Shown one piece after another: positions 1 through 9,077 of a stretch of 35,104 nt of DNA; the first letter of the stretch is position 1; each line of letters opens with the position of its first letter. The DNA is from Empedobacter brevis_A (lineage in GTDB: Bacteria; Bacteroidota; Bacteroidia; Flavobacteriales; Weeksellaceae). The position numbers and the translations under genes were made by a program. Under the pieces are notes generated by a model. The model ran no database searches. It was not told the DNA's origin and saw only the letters and a list, made by a program, of their open reading frames with translations. The stretch spans positions 1 through 35,104 of the forward strand of contig NZ_CBCPHV010000017.1 in the NCBI RefSeq assembly GCF_965118635.1. The letters are read 5' to 3'.

Positions 1-833
1 TTTCGATTTTGAATGATGATTTTTCGAATTATCAATTATATTATCAATTAAATAACTCTAAAATACAACCTCTTAATCAGCCAATTATTAATTATAAACA
101 ATTAGAAAGTGGTTCATATAAATTGTCAGTTTATGCATTAAAAGATGGAAATTTTGTAGAACTGACTCATTTTGATTTTCGAGTTAAGAAGATTTGGTAT
201 TTATCAAATTTGATGATATTGTTTTATTTTCTAGCAATTATAGTGTTGATTTTCTTGATTTATAAATATAACAGAATGAAAGTTAAACAACGTTTTAAGA
301 TTAAACAAAAACAATTTGAATATGAAATAAACTTGATGGAAATAAAACATCAACAAGAGTTGAAAGAGTTGAATTATTATAAAGAAAAACAACAACTAGA
401 AAATTCTTTACAAACAAAATCTACAGAATTAGCAGGACAAGCTTTAAAATTAGCTAATCAACGAGCTATGATATTAGAAATTAATCAATTATTTTCTCAA
501 TTAGAAATCAATGAGAAGAACGAAAAATTAAAAAAGAAATTTGAGAAAACGTTTTCGGAATATAGCTATAAGAGAAATGAGTGGCAAAATTTCGAGTTAA
601 ATATTCAAGAAATTCATCAAGATTTTATAAAAAGATTAGCTCAAGAATATCCTAATTTAACAGCAAAAGACTTAAAACTTTGTGTCTTTCTTCGAATGAA
701 TTTATCAACAAAAGAAATCGCTCCTTTAATGCATCTTAATTATAGATCAGTAGAACTACAACGATATAGATTACGTAAGAAAATGCAAATATCTTCTGAA
801 ATTAACTTAAATAAATACATGATTAATTTTTAA
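1..833 (+). CDS. SusR-like Y_Y_Y / LuxR-type HTH sensor-regulator, 3' part
   Basis: The reading frame is open at the left edge, so the N-terminal part (in this family a long periplasmic beta-propeller) lies outside the window. The internal TTG at base 9 is not the true start. What remains is the end of a beta-sandwich resembling the Y_Y_Y domain, one transmembrane helix (about bases 195-266), a long charged coiled coil, and a C-terminal helix-turn-helix of LuxR type (about bases 655-795, with LSTKEIAPLMHLNYRSVE). Family knowledge: such one-piece membrane regulators sense oligosaccharides in the periplasm and switch on the neighbouring SusCD operon. The SusC gene starts 177 bases downstream on the same strand, so this is the likely regulator of the locus. 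The architecture class is fairly sure; ligand and target are inferred. Confidence 0.8.
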   Translation, partial: SILNDDFSNYQLYYQLNNSKIQPLNQPIINYKQLESGSYKLSVYALKDGNFVELTHFDFRVKKIWYLSNLMILFYFLAIIVLIFLIYKYNRMKVKQRFKIKQKQFEYEINLMEIKHQQELKELNYYKEKQQLENSLQTKSTELAGQALKLANQRAMILEINQLFSQLEINEKNEKLKKKFEKTFSEYSYKRNEWQNFELNIQEIHQDFIKRLAQEYPNLTAKDLKLCVFLRMNLSTKEIAPLMHLNYRSVELQRYRLRKKMQISSEINLNKYMINF

Positions 834-955
834 AAATCGGAAAAAATCTTACAGCATAACTACATCATTATATAAATAATTAAATTATTAAAATATTGAT
901 ATATATATAAATATGTTTTATTTATTCAAGAAATATATTAAGTGATAATTATAAC

Positions 956-988
956 TTGTTAATCAAGTGTTAAAACATTCTATTTTTG
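956..988 (+). promoter_or_regulatory. putative Bacteroidota promoter for the SusCD/beta-glucan operon
   Basis: TATTTTTG at 981-988 fits the Bacteroidota -7 consensus TAnnTTTG. A TTG at 956-958 could serve as the -33 element, though the spacing is slightly long. Transcription would begin only about 15 bases before the SusC start codon. Placement is by motif only. Confidence 0.4.
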
Positions 989-1013
989 GAATAACCATTA
1001 TTAAAATAGAATG
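976..1013 (+). promoter_or_regulatory. inverted repeat spanning the -7 element and SusC start codon
   Basis: CATTCTATTTT (976-986) and AAAATAGAATG (1003-1013) are a perfect 11-bp inverted repeat separated by 16 bases. The left arm overlaps the putative -7 box and the right arm ends in the ATG of susC. It could be an operator or, if transcription starts upstream of it, an RNA hairpin that hides the start codon. Confidence 0.4.
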
Positions 1014-3941
1014 AAAAAATATTTTTTTCCATTATTTATTCTTGGGTCTTTATACATAAATGCCCAAGTTACAAACGATTCTATACAGATAGGAAATCCT
1101 TTAGATAACGACTCGATTTTATTAGATCAAGCTGTTGTAGTTGGATATGGCACTGTAAAGAAATCAGATCTTACATCAGCCGTTTCATCAGCTAATGCTA
1201 AAGATATTACACAAATTGCAAGTACAACTGCTATGCAATCCTTACAAGGAAAACTTGCAGGTGTTAATATTATTAATACAGATACCCCTGGTGGTACACC
1301 AACAGTTTTGGTTCGTGGGATGGGAACAGCTTTGGGAGGTAAAGCTCCTTTGTATGTTGTTGATGGATTAATTGTTCCAAATATTAATAATATTAATCCT
1401 AATGATATTGAAAAAATTGATGTTTTAAAAGATGCCGCTTCTTCAGCTATTTATGGAGTTCGTGGTGCTAACGGTGTAATTGTTGTTACAACTAAAAGAG
1501 GGAAAACAGGAAAGATTCGAGTTAACTACGACTCATATATTGGTGTAAGAAATACCATGAATATGGTTAAGATGGCTGATGCTAACCAGTATATAACTTA
1601 TTTTAATGAACAAAGAAAAGCAACAGGAGGTTCTTTGATTTCTACAAATCAAAAATATAACACGAATTGGTTTGATGAAATGTTAACGACAGGACAGTTG
1701 ATAAGTAACAACGTTTCTTTAGCAGGAGCTAGTGAGAATATTAATTATATGTTCAGTATTAATAATTTCGAAGAAAAAGGAATTTTAGAAGGTAATAACT
1801 TTAAAAGAACAACACTCCGTAGTAATAATGATTATAAATTATTTGACGGATTTTTAAAGATTAAACAGAATGTAAGTGCTACTTTTTCTAGAGAAGTTCC
1901 TAAACCTTATGGAGCATTTGATGTTGCTTATCGTCAATCTCCACTTGTTCCTGTAAAATATGATAACGGAAGATGGGGGTTACCTATTTTTAATACAACG
2001 ACAGGAGAGGTAACATATGTTGCAAAACCAGGAGAAGTAACAAGTAATTTGAACTCTCATGGTAACCCAATGTCTACTTTATTCTATGATAATCAAAAAG
2101 CTAATTCAACGACACTTCAAGGAAATATTGAAGCAGAGTTGAAACTTACAAGAGGATTAACTGTGACTTCTCGAGCAGGAGGTACAAAATATTGGTACAA
2201 ATACAGAGAATTTAATCCAATTAAGGAAAGATGGATTGCTGGTAATCCAATAAGAACTGCTGAAGAGTTTGAAGATTTAAAAGCAAAGAATCCTGCAAGT
2301 TCAACTTATATGAATAACTCTCTAAATCTAAATAATGTAGAAACATTTAGATGGTCATGGGAAAATTTCATAACATTTGATCGCAAATTTGGGGACCATT
2401 CATTCAATGTTGTTGCAGGAGTTTCTGCTGAAAAAATGGGAATTGGTCAATATTCAGATTTTACGGTATATGATGTTCCTGATAAAGAACAATATTGGTC
2501 AGCTCATCATGCTTCTGGGCAATACAAATCAGCAATGGATCAAAATAATTATACTCCAATTGCTTATGCTTCTTATTTTGCTCGTTTACAATATAATTAC
2601 GCAAATAAATATTACGTTTCTGGAATTATTCGTAGAGATGGTTCAAGTCAGTTTAAACAAAATGAAAAATATTGGGGAACTTTCCCATCAGTTTCTGCAG
2701 CTTGGAATATTTCTAATGAAGAATTTTTAAAAGATAGTAATTTAATCTCTTTCTTAAAACTTCGCGGAGGTTGGGGACGTTTAGGTAATGCAGATGTTCC
2801 ATATAACTATACAACAATTTCGACTTCTACAGGTAGTGATAATGCGAATTATGTTTTTGGACCTGGTCAAGATTTAATTTATGGAGCTTACATTGGTTCT
2901 CCAGCTTATGATATTTCATGGGAAATTGTAGATGAATGGAGTGCTGGTTTAGATTTCGAGTTATTAAGAGGGAAATTATCAGGAAGTTTAGATTATTACA
3001 ACAAAACGACTAAAAATGCAATTTTAAATATTAAACAGATAGGTTCTTCTCCATATGAAAAAGATTTTTATGATCATGCTGCTAAAGTAGTAAATCAAGG
3101 ATTTGAAATTGCTTTAAACTATCACAACGAAACATCAGGCGGATTTAGATACTCTATTGGAGGAAATTTTAACTACAATCAAAATGAAGTGAAGTCTGTG
3201 AAAGAAGGATATTCTGGAATGACAGGAGGTTCTTTGGGTAATGGTCAAATTGCAAAACGTTTAGAAGCTGGTCAACCACTTGGCTCTTTCTGGTTATATG
3301 AAGTAGAAGGTGTTTGGCAAACGCAAGACGAAATAAATAGCAATGCTCATTTATCAAGTGCTCTTCCAGGACATTTACGCTACAAAGACCAAAATGGAGA
3401 TGGAGTTATTGATGATCGTGATAAAAAATTTATGGGATCATATATTCCAAAATATAACTATGGTATTAATATTAACTTAGAATATAAAAACTTCGATTTA
3501 ACAATCAGTGGTTATGGTGCTGGTGGTAATAAGATTTATAATGGAATCAAAAACACACGTTTAGGTGGAGAAAATATATCAGTTGATATGTTCAATGATC
3601 GTTGGACAGGTGCAGGTAGTACTAATTCTCATCCAGGAGCAGAACGTGATCAAATCGCTTCATCATATTATTTAGAAAAAGGTAATTACTTCAAATTAAG
3701 TAATATGACAATAGGATATAATTTTAGAAATAAAATTGATTTTGTTAGAAACTTAAGATTATATGTTAGTGCACAAAACGTATTTATGATTACGAAATAT
3801 TCAGGATTTACACCAGAATTAACTTTAGATAATGTAAAAGGGAAACGTTACGATGGAAGTCCTTATGGAACAACAGGTATGGATTTTTCAGCATATCCAA
3901 ATGTTAGAACATTTTTAATTGGATTAAACGTTGAATTCTAA
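1011..3941 (+). CDS. SusC/RagA-family TonB-dependent outer-membrane transporter
   Basis: This 976-residue protein begins with a signal peptide (MKKYFFPLFILGSLYINAQ). The plug domain follows almost at once: VVVGYGTVKKSDLTSAV, then LQGKLAGVNI, VDGLIVPNINNINPNDIEKI and DAASSAIYGVRGANGVI. A large beta-barrel follows and ends in NVEF, with the terminal aromatic residue typical of outer-membrane barrels. It transports oligosaccharides across the outer membrane using TonB energy, paired with the SusD lipoprotein that starts 19 bases later. It is unusual in having only about 25 residues between the signal peptide and the plug. The carboxypeptidase-D-like N-terminal domain common in SusC proteins, and present in the second SusC of this window, is absent. 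Substrate is inferred from neighbouring glycosidases to be a beta-glucan. Confidence 0.95.
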   Translation: MKKYFFPLFILGSLYINAQVTNDSIQIGNPLDNDSILLDQAVVVGYGTVKKSDLTSAVSSANAKDITQIASTTAMQSLQGKLAGVNIINTDTPGGTPTVLVRGMGTALGGKAPLYVVDGLIVPNINNINPNDIEKIDVLKDAASSAIYGVRGANGVIVVTTKRGKTGKIRVNYDSYIGVRNTMNMVKMADANQYITYFNEQRKATGGSLISTNQKYNTNWFDEMLTTGQLISNNVSLAGASENINYMFSINNFEEKGILEGNNFKRTTLRSNNDYKLFDGFLKIKQNVSATFSREVPKPYGAFDVAYRQSPLVPVKYDNGRWGLPIFNTTTGEVTYVAKPGEVTSNLNSHGNPMSTLFYDNQKANSTTLQGNIEAELKLTRGLTVTSRAGGTKYWYKYREFNPIKERWIAGNPIRTAEEFEDLKAKNPASSTYMNNSLNLNNVETFRWSWENFITFDRKFGDHSFNVVAGVSAEKMGIGQYSDFTVYDVPDKEQYWSAHHASGQYKSAMDQNNYTPIAYASYFARLQYNYANKYYVSGIIRRDGSSQFKQNEKYWGTFPSVSAAWNISNEEFLKDSNLISFLKLRGGWGRLGNADVPYNYTTISTSTGSDNANYVFGPGQDLIYGAYIGSPAYDISWEIVDEWSAGLDFELLRGKLSGSLDYYNKTTKNAILNIKQIGSSPYEKDFYDHAAKVVNQGFEIALNYHNETSGGFRYSIGGNFNYNQNEVKSVKEGYSGMTGGSLGNGQIAKRLEAGQPLGSFWLYEVEGVWQTQDEINSNAHLSSALPGHLRYKDQNGDGVIDDRDKKFMGSYIPKYNYGININLEYKNFDLTISGYGAGGNKIYNGIKNTRLGGENISVDMFNDRWTGAGSTNSHPGAERDQIASSYYLEKGNYFKLSNMTIGYNFRNKIDFVRNLRLYVSAQNVFMITKYSGFTPELTLDNVKGKRYDGSPYGTTGMDFSAYPNVRTFLIGLNVEF

Positions 3942-3960
3942 TCTAAAAATTCTTTAAAAA

Positions 3961-5394
3961 ATGAAAAAAAATATATTAAAAATAGTAACATTAACTTCTA
4001 TACTTTCAATAACAACTTTTAGTTCTTGTACAAATGATTTTTTGAATGTTGATTCTCAAGAAAATATAGCAATTGATGATCAAGCATCTCAATCTCCAGA
4101 AAAATATGTGAATGGTATTTACGGAATGTTTACTGATTGGGATTATTCATTTTCTTGGTTAGGAGTTACTGAAATGATTTCTGACAATGCAGATAAAGGA
4201 AGTTCTTCTACAGATAATGGAGGAGATAAACGTGATTTAGATGAATTATTACATAGTTCTACAACAGGTTCTATCGAAGCTATGTGGAAACGTTTTTATA
4301 AAACAATTGGTAGAGCGTCATATTCTATAAAATATACGACAGAGTCATCAATCACAGATGCAGAAAAAAATAGATTAATTGGGGAAGCAAAATTTTTGAG
4401 AGCAGTTTCTTATTTTTATTTGGTTCGTATGTTTGGAGATACTGTTATACAAGAATTAGATGTTCCTGCAAGTTATTCTGTTCGTAAACCAAAGGCAGAA
4501 GTGTATGCCTATATCGAAGCAGATTTATTAGATGCAATATCAAAACTTCCAACTAAAAATGAGTATGCTGCAAAAGATTTAGGACGTGCAACAAAAGGAG
4601 CAGCTCAAGCTTTATTAGCAAAAGTATATTTATATCAAGGAAAAAATCAACAAGCGTATGATATGGCTACAACTGTTGTTAATTCTGGTATTTATGATTT
4701 AGAAAGTGATTATGCAACAACTTGGAGAAAAGAAACTGAGAATGGTAAAGAATCTTTATTTGAAATACAAGCTCGCGGAGATGCTGTAGCGCATGGTGTT
4801 CAACAATATTCAGAAACTCAAGGAGCTCGTGGTACCGGAGGTTGGGGCTGGGGATTTAATGTTCCTTCTCAAAATTTATTAGATGCTTTTAATGCAGAAG
4901 GAGACGCTATTCGTCGCGATGCAACAATTATTTTCAGAGGAGAGACTTTATATGATGGTCGTTTAGTACCAACTTCTGTAGAAAACCCGATGTATAATGA
5001 AAAAGCATATTCAAGTGCTAATTTAGGTGCTGCAGATGGTGATAAAAACATTCGTGTAATTAGGTTCTCAGAAGTATTGTTAATCCAAGCTGAAGCAGCA
5101 AACGAAATTGGTCAAGATGCTTTAACACCTCTTAATCGTGTTAGAACACGTGTTAAATTAACTCCTGTAGGAAGTATGTCTAAAGATCAATTACGATTAA
5201 AAATTTGGAATGAAAGACGTTTAGAATTAGCATTCGAACATGATCGTTGGTTTGATTTGGTTCGTACAGGTCAAGCAAAAGAGATGATGGCGAAAAATGG
5301 TAAAACTTTTATTACAGGAAAGCATGAATTGTTTCCAATTCCGAATGGACAGATTATTCAGACTCCATCTATGACTCAAAACCCAGGTTGGTAA
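3961..5394 (+). CDS. SusD/RagB-family surface glycan-binding lipoprotein
   Basis: The 477-residue protein has a lipoprotein signal peptide with the lipidated cysteine at C23 (FSSC). The SusD fold is recognisable from the N-terminal helices (SPEKYVNGIYGMF), the TPR-like part with EAKFLRAVSYFYLVRMFGD, and the C-terminal RLKIWNERRLELAFEHDRWF followed by LFPIPNGQI and a terminal NPGW. In the family it sits as a lid on the SusC barrel and binds the incoming glycan at the cell surface. Its stop codon overlaps the next start codon (TAATG), so expression with the GH144-type enzyme is probably translationally coupled. Confidence 0.94.
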   Translation: MKKNILKIVTLTSILSITTFSSCTNDFLNVDSQENIAIDDQASQSPEKYVNGIYGMFTDWDYSFSWLGVTEMISDNADKGSSSTDNGGDKRDLDELLHSSTTGSIEAMWKRFYKTIGRASYSIKYTTESSITDAEKNRLIGEAKFLRAVSYFYLVRMFGDTVIQELDVPASYSVRKPKAEVYAYIEADLLDAISKLPTKNEYAAKDLGRATKGAAQALLAKVYLYQGKNQQAYDMATTVVNSGIYDLESDYATTWRKETENGKESLFEIQARGDAVAHGVQQYSETQGARGTGGWGWGFNVPSQNLLDAFNAEGDAIRRDATIIFRGETLYDGRLVPTSVENPMYNEKAYSSANLGAADGDKNIRVIRFSEVLLIQAEAANEIGQDALTPLNRVRTRVKLTPVGSMSKDQLRLKIWNERRLELAFEHDRWFDLVRTGQAKEMMAKNGKTFITGKHELFPIPNGQIIQTPSMTQNPGW

Positions 5395-6734
5395 TGGTTA
5401 AGTTAAATAAAACAATAGTTACTTGCGCTCTTTTATGTGGTGCAAGTACTTTTGCTCAAACAAAACAAGAGAATAAGCTGTTAGATAAAGTTCAAAAACA
5501 GACGATTCAATATTTTTGGGATTATGCAGAACCTCATTCAAAATTAGCTCGTGAACGCTTTCATCCTGATGGATTTTATCCAGAAAATGATTCGAATATC
5601 ATTACAACAGGAGGAACGGGTTTTGGATTAATGAGTTTGATTGTAGGAATTGAACGAAAGTTTATTCCAAGAAAAGAAGCAACTGAACGAATTTTAACTG
5701 GATTGAAATTTTTACAAAAAGCAGATCGTTTTCATGGTGCTTGGCCACATTGGTTAAATGGCGAAACAGGAAAAGTAAAAGCTTTTAGTACATATGATAA
5801 CGGAGGTGATTTGGTAGAAACTGCATTTCTTGCTCAAGGTTTAATTTGTTTGAAAGAATATTTCAAAAATTCTAAAAATGAGAAAGAAATAGAGATTTCA
5901 CAATTGGCTGATCAGCTTTGGAAAGAAATTGACTTCAATTTCTATACACGAGGAGAGAATGTGTTGTATTGGCATTGGTCACCAAATTACGAATGGAAAA
6001 TTAATTTTCCTTTAAAAGGATTTGATGAAACAATGATTACGTATGTTATTGCTGCGGCTTCTCCAAAATATTCTATTCATTCAGAAGTTTATTACAACGG
6101 TTGGACAAGAAATGGTGATATAAAATCAAATGATTCTGCATACGGAGTTCCATTGATTGTAAAGCATAACGGAGTCGATAATAATGTAGGTCCATTATTT
6201 TGGGCACACTATTCTTTTATTGGACTCAATCCAAACAATTTAATAGATGGAATAGGGATTGATTATGGAAAAGTAGTGAAAAATCAAGCAAAAATTCATT
6301 ACATCTACAATCAGCAAAAAACAGAAAGTTTCAAGAAATATGAAAAAAATATGTGGGGATTAACAGCGAGTTATACCTTTAATCCAAATGGTACAGAAGG
6401 TTATACAGCTCATTCTCCATTAAATGACAATAATATAATTACGCCTACAGCAGCTTTATCATCTTTCCCGTACACACCAACAGAATCAATGGGTTTTTTA
6501 AAGTTTATTTACGAAAAACAGAACAAAAACTTGATTGGAATAGCAGGTCCGTATGACGCGGTTGATGTAAAGAATGATCGAGTGATTACAAAATATTTGG
6601 CGATAGATCAAGGAACAATCACTCCAATGATAGAGAATTATCGCTCCGGGTTATTATGGAAATTATTCATGCAAAATGAAGATGTACAAAGAGGTTTAGA
6701 TAAACTTAAATTCAAAACGACAACTTCGAATTAA
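5394..6734 (+). CDS. GH144-type glucoamylase-domain protein (putative beta-1,2-glucanase)
   Basis: I place the start at the ATG at 5394, which shares its A with the TAA of the SusD gene. A TTG six bases earlier is possible but less likely. The 446-residue product has a signal peptide ending near GASTFAQ. It shows the glucoamylase (PF10091/GH144) pattern: TGGTGFGLMSLIVGIERKFI, then STYDNGGDLVETAFLAQGL with the acidic residues D135, D139 and E142, then FDETMITYVIAAASP, and the C-terminal TAALSSFPYTPTESM and IAGPYDAVD. Characterised GH144 enzymes are endo-beta-1,2-glucanases. Their frequent GH3 partner is the next gene, ten bases away. The family assignment is good; the exact linkage cut is inference. 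The protein is exported, to the periplasm or beyond. Confidence 0.85.
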   Translation: MVKLNKTIVTCALLCGASTFAQTKQENKLLDKVQKQTIQYFWDYAEPHSKLARERFHPDGFYPENDSNIITTGGTGFGLMSLIVGIERKFIPRKEATERILTGLKFLQKADRFHGAWPHWLNGETGKVKAFSTYDNGGDLVETAFLAQGLICLKEYFKNSKNEKEIEISQLADQLWKEIDFNFYTRGENVLYWHWSPNYEWKINFPLKGFDETMITYVIAAASPKYSIHSEVYYNGWTRNGDIKSNDSAYGVPLIVKHNGVDNNVGPLFWAHYSFIGLNPNNLIDGIGIDYGKVVKNQAKIHYIYNQQKTESFKKYEKNMWGLTASYTFNPNGTEGYTAHSPLNDNNIITPTAALSSFPYTPTESMGFLKFIYEKQNKNLIGIAGPYDAVDVKNDRVITKYLAIDQGTITPMIENYRSGLLWKLFMQNEDVQRGLDKLKFKTTTSN

Positions 6735-6744
6735 AATCAAAAAA

Positions 6745-8991
6745 ATGAAAAAACTAATTTATTCAATTGCTTTCTTAGGATTAGCATTTAATACTTATGC
6801 GCAAAAAATCAAGTTTGATCAATCAAAATCGAAAGTAGAGTTCATCGATTATGTGATGAATCAAATGACGATTGATGACAAAGTAGGTCAGATGGTACAA
6901 TATACCTATGATGGAGGTGATGTTACAGGATCTGCAATTGATAAAAATTATATAAAATATACGAAACAAGGTATGATGGGGTCGGTGTTTAATGCTACGA
7001 CAACTGATATTACCAAAAAATTACAAAAAATTGCTGTTGAAGAAACACGTCTTGGAATTCCATTAATTTTTGGATATGATGTGATTCATGGATACGAAAC
7101 CATTTTCCCTATTCCACTTGGAGAGGCATCTTCTTGGGATTTGAAAGCAATTGAAAAATCTGCCCGAATTGCTGCAGAAGAAACAGCTGCTGGTGGAGTT
7201 CATTGGACTTTTGCTCCAATGGTTGATATAGGTTTTGATCCTCGCTGGGGACGTGTTTCTGAAGGTGCAGGTGAAGATACTTTCTTAGGAAGTAAAATTG
7301 CAATAGCTCGTGTTAACGGTTTTCAAGGAAAAAGTTTATATGATTTGAATACTGTCTTAGCATGTACAAAACACTTTGCAGGATATGCTTTGGCACAAGC
7401 TGGTCGCGATTATGGAACAGTTGAAATCTCTGATCGCTTTTTAAGAGATTATATATTACCTCCTTTTAAAGCAACGGTTGATGCAGGAGCAGGTTCTTTT
7501 ATGACGTCTTTTAACGAAATTGGGGGCGTACCTTCTACAGCAAGTAAATATTTGTACGATCAAATTTTACGTAAAGAATGGAATTACAAAGGGTTTGTTG
7601 TAACAGATTATACGGCAATTCAGGAATTAGTCCCTCATGGAATTGCAAAAGATTTGGAAGAAGCAACACTAAAATCGGTTGAAGCTGGTATAGAAATGGA
7701 CATGATGAGTGGTGCTTTTCTTAATCATTTACCAAAATTGGTAAAAGAGGGAAAAGTAAAACAAGATGTGATTGATACTGCGGTTCGTAGAATTTTGGAA
7801 GCAAAATATGATTTGGGACTTTTTGAAGACCCATATCGTTATTCAAATGCAAAAAGAGAGAAAGAAACTGTAATGAAACAAGAGTTTTTAGATGAAGCTC
7901 GTGATGTTGCGCGTAAATCAATGGTTTTATTAAAGAATGATAAACAAACATTACCATTAAAGGAATCTCAAAAAGTTGCAGTTATTGGTCCATTGGTAAA
8001 AGATGAGAAAAATATTATTGGAAACTGGGCTGCGCGTGGAGATCGTTATGGAAAAGCATGGTCAGTTTGGGAAGGTTTGAATGATGTTTTAGGCAAAAAT
8101 GCAAAAATAACTTATGCACAAGGAACTGAGCTTAATTCGTCTAAAACTGATGGTTTTCAAGAAGCAATTGACATAGCGAAAAACTCGGATATAATTGTTG
8201 CTGTAATGGGAGAAAACGAAAACCAAACAGGTGAAGCGGCTTCTCAAACAAATATAGATTTACCAGGAAATCAAAAAGAATTATTAAAAGAATTAAAAAA
8301 ATTAGGTAAACCAATTGTTTTAGTTTTAATGTCTGGTCGTCCGATGACAATTTCGTGGGAAAATGATAATATGGATGCAATTTTATATGCATGGTACCCA
8401 GGAACAATGGGAGGTTTAGCAATTACAGATGTTTTATATGGAAAATACAATCCTTCGGCTAAAACACCTATGACATTTCCCCGTTCAGTTGGTCAAATTC
8501 CAATTCATTACAATCAAAAAAATACAGGTCGACCTTATTTAGGAGAAAGCGATACAGAGCAAAAATATAAATCTCGTTATACAGATTCTCCAAATTCACC
8601 TTTATATCCATTTGGTTACGGTTTAAGTTATACAACATTTGATTACAGTAACTTAAAAGTGAACAAATCAACAATGAAAAATGGAAAGGATGAAATAAAA
8701 GTATCTGTAAATGTTAAAAATACAGGAAAATACGATGGAGAAGAAGTGGTACAATTATATGTTCGCGATTTAGTAGGAAGTGTGACGCGTCCAGTTCGCG
8801 AATTGAAAGGTTTTGATAAAGTGATGATTAAGAAAGGTGAAACAAAAACAATTACGTTTACATTAACTCCTGAAGATTTAAAATTCCACGATATCAATAT
8901 GAACTATGTTGCAGAAGCAGGTGACTTCGATGTTTTTGTTGGAGGTGATTCGAATGCTTCACTTAAGACAACATTTACATTAGTTGATTAA
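6745..8991 (+). CDS. bglX: GH3 beta-glucosidase, BglX type
   Basis: This is a 748-residue exported enzyme with signal peptide MKKLIYSIAFLGLAFNTYAQ. The GH3 N-terminal barrel carries IPLIFGYDVIHGYETIFPIP, CTKHFAGYALAQAGRDY and the nucleophile motif GFVVTDYTAI, which puts the nucleophile at D288. The second domain has GEAASQTNIDLPGNQKELL with a likely acid/base at E497. A fibronectin-III-like domain closes the protein (VKNTGKYDGEEVVQLYVRD to VFVGGDS). Length and domain order match periplasmic BglX enzymes, which release glucose from the non-reducing end of beta-gluco-oligosaccharides. It would finish the oligosaccharides made by the GH144-type and GH30 neighbours. It belongs to the same operon, ten bases after the GH144-type gene. 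Confidence 0.95.
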   Translation: MKKLIYSIAFLGLAFNTYAQKIKFDQSKSKVEFIDYVMNQMTIDDKVGQMVQYTYDGGDVTGSAIDKNYIKYTKQGMMGSVFNATTTDITKKLQKIAVEETRLGIPLIFGYDVIHGYETIFPIPLGEASSWDLKAIEKSARIAAEETAAGGVHWTFAPMVDIGFDPRWGRVSEGAGEDTFLGSKIAIARVNGFQGKSLYDLNTVLACTKHFAGYALAQAGRDYGTVEISDRFLRDYILPPFKATVDAGAGSFMTSFNEIGGVPSTASKYLYDQILRKEWNYKGFVVTDYTAIQELVPHGIAKDLEEATLKSVEAGIEMDMMSGAFLNHLPKLVKEGKVKQDVIDTAVRRILEAKYDLGLFEDPYRYSNAKREKETVMKQEFLDEARDVARKSMVLLKNDKQTLPLKESQKVAVIGPLVKDEKNIIGNWAARGDRYGKAWSVWEGLNDVLGKNAKITYAQGTELNSSKTDGFQEAIDIAKNSDIIVAVMGENENQTGEAASQTNIDLPGNQKELLKELKKLGKPIVLVLMSGRPMTISWENDNMDAILYAWYPGTMGGLAITDVLYGKYNPSAKTPMTFPRSVGQIPIHYNQKNTGRPYLGESDTEQKYKSRYTDSPNSPLYPFGYGLSYTTFDYSNLKVNKSTMKNGKDEIKVSVNVKNTGKYDGEEVVQLYVRDLVGSVTRPVRELKGFDKVMIKKGETKTITFTLTPEDLKFHDINMNYVAEAGDFDVFVGGDSNASLKTTFTLVD

Positions 8992-9030
8992 ATTCCTCAT
9001 ATATAGTTAGAAATTTAATTTATTTCTCAG

Positions 9031-9064
9031 CCAAGTGAGTATACAAATGCTTACTTGGATTTTT
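9031..9064 (+). terminator. hairpin with T tract between GH3 and phosphatase-fold genes
   Basis: The stem 9031-9042 pairs with 9047-9058 (12 bp, two wobble pairs, ACAA loop) and is followed by ATTTTT. It may end part of the transcripts and so lower expression of the distal enzymes. Confidence 0.55.
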
Positions 9065-9077
9065 ACAAAATTCACAC

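Noticed and set aside
2377..2730. 117-residue open frame inside the first susC
   Set aside because: It is a shadow of the SusC frame; the SusC protein is continuous and well conserved across this stretch.
5388..5393. TTG start for the GH144-type gene
   Set aside because: The ATG at 5394 overlaps the SusD stop as TAATG, a common coupling form, and gives a normal signal peptide.
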